NCBI RefSeq assembly: GCF_025854275.1
Contig: NZ_CP107567.1
Coordinates: 2,108,001 to 2,172,000 of the forward strand
DNA length: 64,000 nucleotides
Reading direction: 5' to 3'
Origin: Streptomyces peucetius
GTDB lineage: Bacteria; Actinomycetota; Actinomycetes; Streptomycetales; Streptomycetaceae
Every line of letters starts with the position of its first letter. The first letter of the stretch is position 1. Shown here piece by piece: positions 35,348 through 43,081 of this stretch. The translations under genes were made by a program, and so were the position numbers. The notes below the pieces were generated by a model. That model was not told the DNA's origin and made no database searches. It saw only the letters and a list, made by a program, of their open reading frames with translations.

Positions 35348-38335
35348 CTACGCCCCGTAGAACACCGCTTCCATCACCCCGCGCGCCCTCCGCGTCACCC
35401 TCCGGTAGTCGTCCAGCATGTCCCCCACGTGCCCCGGCCCGTACCCCAGGTAGCGCCCCACCGCCGCCAGTTCCCGCGCGTCGGAGGGGAACGTGTCGCC
35501 CGCCCGGCCGCGGACCAGCATCACGCCGTTGCGCACGCGGGTCGCGAGGACCCAGGCGTCGTCGAGGGTGCGGGCGTCGTCCTCGGAGAGGAGGTCCGCC
35601 GCCCGCGCCGCCGCGAGGGCCTCGCGGGTGCGGGTGGTGCGCAGCCCCGGCTCCGACGCCCCGTGGCGCATCTGCAGCAGCTGGATGGTCCATTCGACGT
35701 CGCTCAGGCCGCCCCTGCCGAGCTTGGTGTGCAGGGTCGGGTCGGCACCCCGCGGCATCCGTTCGGACTCCATGCGCGCCTTGAGGCGTCGGATGTCGCG
35801 CAGCGCCTCGTCCCCGAGCCCCTGCCGCGGGTACCGCAGCGGGTCGATCAGCTCGACGAACGCTGCGCCGAGCGCGGCGTCGCCCGCCATCGGCCTGGCA
35901 CGCAGCAGTGCCTGGCTCTCCCAGGTCAGGGACCACCGGCGGTAGTACGCCTCGTACGAGGCGAGCGTGCGCACCAGCGGTCCGTTGCGGCCCTCGGGCC
36001 GCAGGTCGGCGTCGATGAGGAGCGGCGGGTCGGCGGTCGGCAGCTGGAGCAGCCGCCGCATCTCGGCGACGACGCTGTTCGCGGCCCGTGCCGCTTCCTG
36101 CTCGTCGACGCCTTCGCGCGGCTCGTGGACGAACAGGACGTCCGCGTCGGAGCCGTAGCCGAGCTCGTGCCCGCCGAAGCGGCCGACGCCGATGACCGCG
36201 AAGCGGGTGGGGAGGGTGTCGCCCCACTGTTCGCGTACGGCGGCGCGCAGCGCGCCCGCGATCGTGGCCGCCGTCAGTTCGGTGACGGCGTCGCCGACGC
36301 GGTCCACCAGGGCGCCGGGGTCGCCCTCGGCCGGGTTGTCCTCGGTGCCGTACGAGCCGATGAGGTCGGCGGCGGCGGTGCGGAACAGCTCCCGGCGCCG
36401 CACCCCGCGGGCCGCGGCGACCGCCGCCTCCGCGGTGTCGGCGCGGCCGACGGCGGCGAGGACCTCCTGTTCGAGGTGGTCGCGGCCGCGTGGCCGCAGT
36501 CCGCCGGGATCGCCGAGGATCGCGACGGCCTCGGGCGCACGCAGGAGCAGGTCGGGCGCGAGCCGCCCGGCGGACAGCACCCGCGCCAGGTTCTCCGCGG
36601 CGGCGCCCTCGTCGCGCAGCAGCCGCAGGTACCAGGGCGTCTTGCCGAGCGCGTCGGAAACCTTGCGGAAGCCGAGGAGGCCCGCGTCGGGGTCGGCCGA
36701 GTCGGCGAACCAGCCGAGGAGGACGGGCAGCAGGGTGCGCTGGATGGCGGCCTTGCGGCTGACCCCGGAGGCGAGCGCCTCCAGGTGGCGCAGCGCGGCG
36801 GCGGGGTCGGCGTATCCGAGGGCCTCCAGGCGCTGGCCCGCGGCCTTGGGGCTGAGCCGGGTCTCGCCGGGGGCGAGCTGCGCCACGGCGTCGAGCAGCG
36901 GCCGGTAGAAGATCTTCTCGTGCAGGCGGCGCACCACGGAGGCGTGCCGTTTCCACTCGCGGCTCAGGGTGGTGACGGGGTCGGTGCGCAGTCCGAGGGA
37001 GCGCGCGAGACGGCGCAGGTCGGCCTCGTCCTCGGGCACGAGGTGGGTGCGGCGCAGCTTGTACAGCTGGATGCGGTGCTCCATGGCCCGCAGGAAGCGG
37101 TACGCCTCGTCCAGCTGCGCCGCGTCCGCCCGGCCGACGTAGCCGCCGGCGGCGAGGGCCTGGAGGGCTTCGAGGGTGGTGCCGCTGTGCAGGGTGGCGT
37201 CGCTGCGGCCGTGGACGAGTTGCAGCAGCTGCACGGCGAACTCGACGTCGCGCAGGCCGCCGGGGCCGAGCTTGAGTTCGCGCTCTATCTCGGCGACGGG
37301 GATGTTGTCGACGACGCGGCGGCGCATCTTCTGCACGTCGGCGACGAAGTTCTCGCGTTCCGCCGCCTGCCAGACCAGCGGCGCGACCGCTTCCGCGTAG
37401 GCCTGGCCGAGAGCGGTGTCGCCGGCGACGGGCCGGGCCTTGAGGAGCGCCTGGAACTCCCAGGTCTTGGCCCAGCGCTGGTAGTACGCGAGATGGCTGG
37501 AGAGGGTGCGCACCAGGGGCCCGTTGCGTCCTTCGGGCCGCAGGTTGGCGTCGACGGGCCAGATGGTGCCCTCGACGGTCGTCTCCGAGCAGATGCGCAT
37601 CAGGTGGGAGGCGAGCCGGGTCGCGGCCTGCAGTGCCTTGGCCTCCTCGGTGCCGTTCGTGGGCTCGGCGACGAAGATGACGTCGACGTCGGAGACGTAG
37701 TTGAGCTCGTTGCCGCCGCACTTGCCCATGGCGATGACGGCGAGCCGGCAGGCCGCCGCGTCCTCGGGGGCCGCGGCGCCTGCGATGGTGAGGGCCGCCC
37801 GCAGGGTGGCGGTGGCGAGGTCGGCCAGTTCGGCGGCGGCCTCCGCCACGTCGGTGGTGCCGCACACGTCGCGGGCGGCGATGGCCAGCAGGCAGCGCCG
37901 GTAGGAGACGCGCAGGGAGACGGAGTCGGTCGCGTCGCAGAGTCCGCGTTCGAAGTCGGCGACGCCCGGGTGCAGGTCGGCCGACTCGTAGGTGGCGAGG
38001 GCGTGCCAGTCGCGGGGGTGGCGCACCAGGTGGTCGCCGAGCGCCTCGGACGCGCCGAGGACCCCGAGCAGCCGGTCGCGCAGTGGCTTCGCGGTGATCA
38101 CGTTGTCGAGGAACCGGCGCCTCTCGTCCGCCTCGTGGGCCTCGACGAGGCGGACGAGAGAGCGCAGGGCGAGGTCGGGGTCGGCGGTGGCGCCGAGGGC
38201 GTCGAGGAGGACCGGGTCGCTGCGCACGGGCGCCATGTCGGGCAGGTCGAGGAGCCGTGAGGCGGCGGACGGGTCGGTGAAGCCGTGCCTCAACAACCGG
38301 GTGAACGTACTGCTCCTGCGCCCCGGAACCGTCAT
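35348..38335 (-). CDS. glnE: Glutamine synthetase adenylyltransferase/deadenylylase
   Basis: 995-residue bifunctional enzyme that adds and removes AMP on the glutamine synthetase tyrosine (Y397 of GlnA in this window). It has two nucleotidyltransferase domains: an N-terminal one at about residue 200 (GKCGGNELNYVSDVDVIFV), which removes AMP, and a C-terminal one at about 715 (GRFGGHELGYGSDADVLFV), which adds it. Both keep the catalytic D-x-D. Helical linkers lie between. The start at MTVPGRR follows GGGAGA; the longer frame is an upstream Pro/Arg-rich run. It is transcribed away from malR and PAP2. Confidence 0.96.
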   Translation of the reverse strand: MTVPGRRSSTFTRLLRHGFTDPSAASRLLDLPDMAPVRSDPVLLDALGATADPDLALRSLVRLVEAHEADERRRFLDNVITAKPLRDRLLGVLGASEALGDHLVRHPRDWHALATYESADLHPGVADFERGLCDATDSVSLRVSYRRCLLAIAARDVCGTTDVAEAAAELADLATATLRAALTIAGAAAPEDAAACRLAVIAMGKCGGNELNYVSDVDVIFVAEPTNGTEEAKALQAATRLASHLMRICSETTVEGTIWPVDANLRPEGRNGPLVRTLSSHLAYYQRWAKTWEFQALLKARPVAGDTALGQAYAEAVAPLVWQAAERENFVADVQKMRRRVVDNIPVAEIERELKLGPGGLRDVEFAVQLLQLVHGRSDATLHSGTTLEALQALAAGGYVGRADAAQLDEAYRFLRAMEHRIQLYKLRRTHLVPEDEADLRRLARSLGLRTDPVTTLSREWKRHASVVRRLHEKIFYRPLLDAVAQLAPGETRLSPKAAGQRLEALGYADPAAALRHLEALASGVSRKAAIQRTLLPVLLGWFADSADPDAGLLGFRKVSDALGKTPWYLRLLRDEGAAAENLARVLSAGRLAPDLLLRAPEAVAILGDPGGLRPRGRDHLEQEVLAAVGRADTAEAAVAAARGVRRRELFRTAAADLIGSYGTEDNPAEGDPGALVDRVGDAVTELTAATIAGALRAAVREQWGDTLPTRFAVIGVGRFGGHELGYGSDADVLFVHEPREGVDEQEAARAANSVVAEMRRLLQLPTADPPLLIDADLRPEGRNGPLVRTLASYEAYYRRWSLTWESQALLRARPMAGDAALGAAFVELIDPLRYPRQGLGDEALRDIRRLKARMESERMPRGADPTLHTKLGRGGLSDVEWTIQLLQMRHGASEPGLRTTRTREALAAARAADLLSEDDARTLDDAWVLATRVRNGVMLVRGRAGDTFPSDARELAAVGRYLGYGPGHVGDMLDDYRRVTRRARGVMEAVFYGA

Positions 38336-38540
38336 CCCGGTCTCCCGTCCTGCCGTGTCGCCCTGCCGCCGTGTGCGCTCGAGCGTAGCCGCAGGCCACG
38401 GCGTGCTGCCCGGCGCACCACGCGGTGCCGCGCCGCGCGGGGGGCCGGCCGGCCCGTGCGCGGGGGCCGATGAGTCCGGACGCCGGGCACGGTCTACCAG
38501 TGCGACGGCCCTTCCGGCTTCGACGAGAGAGGACCACGTG

Positions 38541-39056
38541 ATGCCACACGTCACACCCACCGCGGAGCTCGATGTCCGCTTCAGCGATCCGAAGGCGTCG
38601 GCGGCCGACTGGTCGGCGGCGGCCGCTCAGCTCCGCGACGCCGAGGTGTTCTGGCTGACGACCGTACGGCCGGACGGCCGCCCGCACGTCACGCCGCTGA
38701 TCGCCGTCTGGCAGGACGACGCCCTGCACTTCTGCACCGGCCCCGGGGAGCGCAAGGCGAAGAATCTCCGGGAGAACCGGGAGGTCGTCCTCACCACCGG
38801 CGCCCCGTCGCTGAGCGAGGGCCACGACGTGGTCGTCGAGGGCGAGGCGGTGCGCGTGACCGACCCGGCGGCGCTGGGCGTCCTGGCGGACGCGTATGTA
38901 CGCAAGTACGGTCCGGACTGGACGTTCACGGTCGGCGACGGCGTGTTCGTGCACGAAGCCGGCGAAGCACTGGTATTCCGGGTGGCGCCGCGGACGGTCT
39001 TCGGCTTCGCGAAGGGCGACCCGTTCGGCCAGACCCGCTGGCGCTTCACGCAGTGA
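38541..39056 (+). CDS. Pyridoxamine 5'-phosphate oxidase-like (PPOX/F420-type) protein
   Basis: 171-residue split beta-barrel flavin/F420-binding protein. Visible features are FWLTTVRPDGRPHVTPLIAV, LHFCTGPGERKAKNLRENRE, and the C-terminal PRTVFGFAKGDPFGQTRWRF. Members of this family reduce or oxidise small molecules with FMN or F420; the substrate is not predictable. The ATG at 38541 follows GAGAGGA. It is divergent from glnE and lies 40 bp before the VOC gene, probably in the same transcript. Confidence 0.85.
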   Translation: MPHVTPTAELDVRFSDPKASAADWSAAAAQLRDAEVFWLTTVRPDGRPHVTPLIAVWQDDALHFCTGPGERKAKNLRENREVVLTTGAPSLSEGHDVVVEGEAVRVTDPAALGVLADAYVRKYGPDWTFTVGDGVFVHEAGEALVFRVAPRTVFGFAKGDPFGQTRWRFTQ

Positions 39057-39096
39057 ACCTCGACGTGAGCCTCGACCCGACGATAGGAAACCCCCT

Positions 39097-39528
39097 GTGG
39101 AACTGACCCTTGAAGTCGTCCCCGTCCCGGTCACGGACCTGGACCGCTCGAAGACCTTCTACGCGGAAGCCTGCGGTTTCAAGGTCGACCTCGACTCCGA
39201 GGTCGCGCCCGGTATGCGGATCATCCAGCTGACTCCGCCGGGTTCGCGCTGCTCCGTCGCCCTGATGAGCGGCCTGCCCCCGCACCCCGAGCAGCCCACG
39301 ATGTCACCGGGCAGCCTCCACGGTCTCCAGCTGTGCGTCACGGACATCGCCAAGGCCCATTCCGAGCTGATGTCGCGCGGGGTCCCGGTGACGTCGATCC
39401 AGCACGTCGGCGCGACGGGCTGGGAGGAGGGCACGGGCGAGGAGTGGAACTCGTTCATGTTCTTCAAGGACCCGGACGGCAACAGCTGGTGCGTCCAGGA
39501 GGCCCCGGCTCCGCTGTCGGAGCGCTGA
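39097..39528 (+). CDS. VOC superfamily (glyoxalase-like) protein
   Basis: 143-residue vicinal oxygen chelate protein. Two beta-alpha-beta modules are visible: VPVPVTDLDRSKTFYAEACG at the N-terminus and LQLCVTDIAKAHSELMSRGV in the middle. The closing strand FMFFKDPDGNSWCVQE carries a family-typical DPDGN. It may be a metal-dependent enzyme or a binding protein; the substrate is unknown. The GTG start follows AGGAAA. It sits right after the PPOX-like gene. Confidence 0.85.
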   Translation: MELTLEVVPVPVTDLDRSKTFYAEACGFKVDLDSEVAPGMRIIQLTPPGSRCSVALMSGLPPHPEQPTMSPGSLHGLQLCVTDIAKAHSELMSRGVPVTSIQHVGATGWEEGTGEEWNSFMFFKDPDGNSWCVQEAPAPLSER

Positions 39529-39698
39529 GGACCGCGACGGCGCCGCCGGGGTCGGTCCGTCAGCCGTCCGGGCGGTGACGGCCCCGGGCAGCGCGGCAGT
39601 CCGTCCCTGCCGGGTACGCGCGCGTGGCCGCCGCGTCGGCGCCGAGCGACGGCGACCGAACGGCGTCACTGTCAGAGGCGGCTGGTATCCATGGGCGC

Positions 39699-40271
39699 AT
39701 GGATACCGATCACGTGTCTCCAGCCGACCTGGCCGCCCTCCGCTCGGCGTTCGGCGTGGACGACGGCGGCGAGTCGGCACTCGGCTGGGACGCCGTCCGT
39801 GCCTTCGAGGCGGAGCACGGCGTCGTGCTGCCGGAGCCGTACCGCAGCTTCGTCGCGGAGGTGACCGACGGCTCGTACCAGGGCCCGCCGGACTACGGTC
39901 TGATGCCGCTCGCCGAGATGCCGGACGACTGGGGCGACGACCGGCCGGTGCGGGACCTGAGCCGGCCGTTCCCGCTGACCTCGGCATGGCTCTGGGAGGA
40001 GGACGAGGAGGACGACGACCGGTCGGAGGAGGAGCGGGAGGCGCTTCTCGACGCGGTGTTCGACCACGGCTCCGTCGTGCTGGGAACCGACGGGTGCGGC
40101 ATGTACTGGCACCTTGTCGTCACCGGCCCCCAGCGCGGCCACATATGGAACATCTCCGGGGAGGGTGCCGGACCCTTCGGGGCGGAATTCGGTCACACCA
40201 CGTCGCAGCCCGGATTCGCAGGATGGGTCGCGCACTGGGCAGCCGGCAAGCCGTGGTTCGATGCCGCATGA
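39699..40271 (+). CDS. SMI1/KNR4 (SUKH) family protein
   Basis: 190-residue cytoplasmic acidic protein of the SUKH fold. The signature is WDAVRAFEAEHGVVLPEPYR then SFVAEVTDGSYQGPPDYGLMPL, typical of SMI1/KNR4 proteins. A strongly acidic loop (WEEDEEDDDRSEEEREA) is present. Many SUKH proteins are immunity partners of polymorphic toxins, but no toxin gene is adjacent, so a general role is possible. The ATG at 39699 begins the aligned region. Its stop overlaps the methyltransferase start by 4 bp (ATGA), so the two are translationally coupled. Confidence 0.8.
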   Translation: MDTDHVSPADLAALRSAFGVDDGGESALGWDAVRAFEAEHGVVLPEPYRSFVAEVTDGSYQGPPDYGLMPLAEMPDDWGDDRPVRDLSRPFPLTSAWLWEEDEEDDDRSEEEREALLDAVFDHGSVVLGTDGCGMYWHLVVTGPQRGHIWNISGEGAGPFGAEFGHTTSQPGFAGWVAHWAAGKPWFDAA

Positions 40272-40936
40272 CCACACTTCGGGAAGAACCGTCGTTCCTG
40301 CATGACACCCGCGCCTCGTACGACGCGATCGCCGTCGACTACGCGGAGATGTTCAAGGGCGAGCCGGAGGTCAAGCCCCTGACCCTCGCCATGCTCACCG
40401 CCTTCGCCCGGACCGTCGCCGACGACGGGGGCGGGCCCGTCGTGGAGTTCGGGTCCGGGCCGGGGCGGGTGACGGCGTATCTCGACCGGCTCGGGACGGA
40501 CGTCAGGGGCGTCGACCTGTCGCCCGCGATGGTCGCGCTGGCGCGGCGGACGTTTCCGGAACTCCGGTTCGACGAAGGCTCCATGACGGAGCTCGGCGGC
40601 TTCGCGGACGGGTCGCTGCGCGGCATCGTCGCCTGGTACTCGCTGATCCACCTGCCGCCCGCAGAGGTTCCCGGCGTACTCGCGGAGTTCCACCGCATCC
40701 TGGCGCCCGGAGGGCACCTGGCGCTGGCCTTCCAGGTCGGTGAGGACGTGTCGCGCCGTACCGAAGCCTTCGGCCACCGCCTGTCGCTCGACTTCCACCG
40801 CATGCGGCCGGACCGCGTCACGGAGCAGCTGCGGGAGGCAGGCTTCGCACCACTGGCGACCATGGTCCGCGAGGCGGCCCCGGACGAGAAGACCCCGCAG
40901 GCCCATCTGATCGCTCGTAAGCCGGACCGGGCGTAG
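40268..40936 (+). CDS. Class I SAM-dependent methyltransferase
   Basis: 222-residue methyltransferase. The SAM-binding motif I is VVEFGSGPGRVTAYL (E/DxGxGxG), motif II GVDLSPAMVALAR, and the later VAWYSLIHLPPAEVPGVLAE and LAPGGHLALAFQ are typical of methyltransferase types 11/25. It methylates a small molecule of unknown identity. The ATG overlaps the stop of the SUKH gene by 4 bp. A long upstream open frame is the shadow of that gene. Confidence 0.88.
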   Translation: MTTLREEPSFLHDTRASYDAIAVDYAEMFKGEPEVKPLTLAMLTAFARTVADDGGGPVVEFGSGPGRVTAYLDRLGTDVRGVDLSPAMVALARRTFPELRFDEGSMTELGGFADGSLRGIVAWYSLIHLPPAEVPGVLAEFHRILAPGGHLALAFQVGEDVSRRTEAFGHRLSLDFHRMRPDRVTEQLREAGFAPLATMVREAAPDEKTPQAHLIARKPDRA

Positions 40937-41002
40937 ACGCGCGGCCGCCCGGGCCGGGAGCTGTGCCCACCGGTCCGGGCCGGGTCGTTCACGCGGGTGG
41001 TG

Positions 41003-41212
41003 TCACTGCTGCGGCGGCTCGTCGCGGCGCTCCGTCCCGCCGGTGCCGCCACCTCCGTACTGGTCCCTCATCTTGTCCTGGGCCGTGTCCACGTGGCGGC
41101 GGTGCTTGCCCTGGGTCTTGTCGTCCACGGAGTCGCCGGCCCTGTCGATGCCCTGGTTCGTCTGGTCAGGGTGGCCTTTGAGCATGTTCTTGAGCTTGTC
41201 CATCATGGACAT
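41003..41212 (-). CDS. MT0933/Rv0909-like antitoxin family protein
   Basis: 69-residue hydrophilic protein (MMDKLKNMLKGHPDQTNQGI, DRAGDSVDDKTQGKHRRHVD, then a Gly-rich tail). The pattern of a short lysine-rich helix, then GIDxAGDxVDxKTxGK, matches the actinobacterial MT0933 antitoxin family. The Rv0909 member pairs with toxin Rv0910, but no SRPBCC-like toxin gene is adjacent here. The start ATG follows AGGAGG with 8-nt spacing. It may work as a stand-alone stress protein; family members are often lone. Confidence 0.75.
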   Translation of the reverse strand: MSMMDKLKNMLKGHPDQTNQGIDRAGDSVDDKTQGKHRRHVDTAQDKMRDQYGGGGTGGTERRDEPPQQ

Positions 41213-41331
41213 GGGGTTTTCCTCCTCGACGCAGGGTCCCCCGTCCCTCCAGGGTCACCGCACCGGGCGCGTTTCGCATCCGCACAGCCCGCCGAAGCGG
41301 ACAGATCCCGGCCCAGTGGGCTATCGGGTCC

Positions 41332-42807
41332 CTACTGGCGACTCAAGGACCGGCTGACGCCCGCCGCGATCGTGGTCGCCAGCACCCAGCCGCCGATGAT
41401 CAGGAGATACGCGAGCCACTGGTACGCACCCTGCGGGGCGTATGCGGTCTCCTGGCCGAAGCCGATGATCGGCAGCAGCAGGTCGAGGGTGTAGAAGAGC
41501 GGGTTGAACTCGGGCGCCTCGCCCGGTTTCAGCGCGGGCGGATGCTTGATGGCGAAGGCCAGGGCGCCCGTGAGCAGCAGGGCCGCCAGCCATCCCGCGG
41601 CGCGCATCGGGCGGAAGCCGTAGCCGACGGTCACGTCCTGGAGGTGGCCCCAGGCCCTGGCGTACCAGGGCAGGGTGCGGCGGTGGCGGCGGAGCTTGGC
41701 GAACTGGACGGTTCGGGCGGCGGCCTCGTCGCCGGCCGCGCGGTAGGCGCAGGTCAGCTGCTCGTATCCGAAGGGCAGATAGCCCCCCGTCTCGCGTTCC
41801 AGCAGCGGCAGCCGCTGCTCGGCCGGAAGGTGGGGGTCGAGCCGGCCGTAGGTGAGGCCGTCGACGAGGACCCGCTCGGGCCACACCTCCGGGGATATGT
41901 GCAGCAGATCCAGCTGGGCCCGGCGCAGGTTGACGGTCCCCTCGATGGGGGCCGCGCTGCGCAGCCACAGTTCGCCGACGACGCAGCTGCTGGCGCGCAG
42001 CGCGAGCCCTTCCGGGTTGGACAGTCGGGCGTAGGCCAGATTGAGCTGACCGGGGACTGCCGCGCCGGTGAGGTTGATCCGGCCTTCGGCCCGCAGCCGC
42101 ATGGCGCGCAGGTCGGTGGCGACGACGATGTTCTCCGCGTGGAGGGCGGTGCCGCCGGGTCTGTGCAGCGTGGCGTCGTCGAGGTTGACCTGGCCGCCGA
42201 CGGTGGTGCCGTTCAGCCGGGTCTCGCCGTGGACGACGAGGCTTGGCGCCCAGACGTCGGTGCCGACGGTGGCGTGGTTGAGGGACAGGGCCGGCTCGTC
42301 GAGGTCCGGTCCGCCGTCGCCCGGGCCGAGGTGCGCCCGGTTGAGGAAGATCGCGCCGCCGACCTGCGCCCCGGCAAGTCGTACGGGTCCGGTGACGCGG
42401 CAGCAGGTCAGCCGCAGGACGATGTCGACGCGCAGGGTGCCGGCGGTGAGGCCCGGAAGCACCGAGTCGGTCAGTACCAGGGCGCGGATCTGCGCGCCGT
42501 AGAGGTCCGGGGTCTTCTCGAAGTGGCACGCGCGCAGTCGTACGGGGCACTCGACCGTGCCGTACTTGAGGTCCAGTACGCCGGTGATGCGTGCGCCCCA
42601 CAGTTTCAGGCCCGCGATCTCGCCGTCCCGGCTCGGCACGTCCACGAGCATCGCGCGCAGGACCTCTGCCCGTACGGTCCGCTCCGGGCCCCAGGACGCG
42701 CCGAGTGCGGGATCGTCGTCGGGGTCCTCGCGGAGGTCGACGGCCTCTCCCTTGGGGAACGCCTGAAGGACGCGCCGCTCCGCCGGTGTCAGGTCGGTGA
42801 TCTCCAC
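41332..42807 (-). CDS. Membrane protein with long repetitive beta-helix-like region
   Basis: 491-residue protein usually labelled 'membrane-associated oxidoreductase' in Streptomyces, but no redox motif is visible. Residues about 60-330 form a run of short repeating strands (LKLWGARITGVLDLKYGTV, RLAGAQVGGAIFLNRAHL, RLNGTTVGGQVNLDDATL, INLTGAAVPGQLNLAYARL) spaced about 20 residues apart, like pentapeptide-repeat or right-handed beta-helix proteins. Three membrane helices lie at the C-terminus (WLAALLLTGALAFAIKH, LLLPIIGFGQETAY, LLIIGGWVLATTIAAGV). GTG start with no clear ribosome site. Function unknown. Confidence 0.8.
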   Translation of the reverse strand: MEITDLTPAERRVLQAFPKGEAVDLREDPDDDPALGASWGPERTVRAEVLRAMLVDVPSRDGEIAGLKLWGARITGVLDLKYGTVECPVRLRACHFEKTPDLYGAQIRALVLTDSVLPGLTAGTLRVDIVLRLTCCRVTGPVRLAGAQVGGAIFLNRAHLGPGDGGPDLDEPALSLNHATVGTDVWAPSLVVHGETRLNGTTVGGQVNLDDATLHRPGGTALHAENIVVATDLRAMRLRAEGRINLTGAAVPGQLNLAYARLSNPEGLALRASSCVVGELWLRSAAPIEGTVNLRRAQLDLLHISPEVWPERVLVDGLTYGRLDPHLPAEQRLPLLERETGGYLPFGYEQLTCAYRAAGDEAAARTVQFAKLRRHRRTLPWYARAWGHLQDVTVGYGFRPMRAAGWLAALLLTGALAFAIKHPPALKPGEAPEFNPLFYTLDLLLPIIGFGQETAYAPQGAYQWLAYLLIIGGWVLATTIAAGVSRSLSRQ

Positions 42808-42869
42808 CGGCGGGATGCTGTCGCGTGCCCGTTCGAGCTGTCAACCCGCCCCGGACGCAGGCGTGTTGC

Positions 42870-43016
42870 TCAGCCGCCCATGGCGTCCAGCACGGCCTCG
42901 ACCGCCGTCCTCACCCGGTGGTACGCCTGGTGGCGGCGCCCGCAGTGGCGCTTCGCGCGCCACCAGCGCCGGCGCGGCAGCTCACGGTGGCACCACTTGC
43001 ATCTCCGCTGCCGCAT
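42870..43016 (-). CDS. 48-residue Cys/His-rich basic protein
   Basis: Very small basic protein (RQRRCKWCHRELPRRRWWRA, then KRHCGRRHQAYHRV). The spacing C-x2-C-H and later C-x3-H suggests a small zinc-binding motif that could contact nucleic acid. The ATG at 43016 follows a GGGGGG run. It sits between the GlnA2-type gene and the beta-helix-like membrane gene, all on the same strand. Too short for a family search by eye. It is called from ribosome site, Cys/His pattern and coding character. Confidence 0.6.
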   Translation of the reverse strand: MRQRRCKWCHRELPRRRWWRAKRHCGRRHQAYHRVRTAVEAVLDAMGG

Positions 43017-43081
43017 CACGGCCCCCCTTTTTCCCCGTTGCGCGGCGGCCACCACCTCCGCCGCGCCCCGTACGCGCTCGC

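Noticed and set aside
35195..38260. 1021-residue plus-strand open frame across glnE
   Set aside because: glnE on the other strand has both nucleotidyltransferase domains intact; the plus frame shows no family feature.
39575..40267. Upstream extension of the methyltransferase frame
   Set aside because: The extension overlaps the SUKH gene in another frame; the ATG at 40268 with ATGA coupling gives a normal-length methyltransferase.
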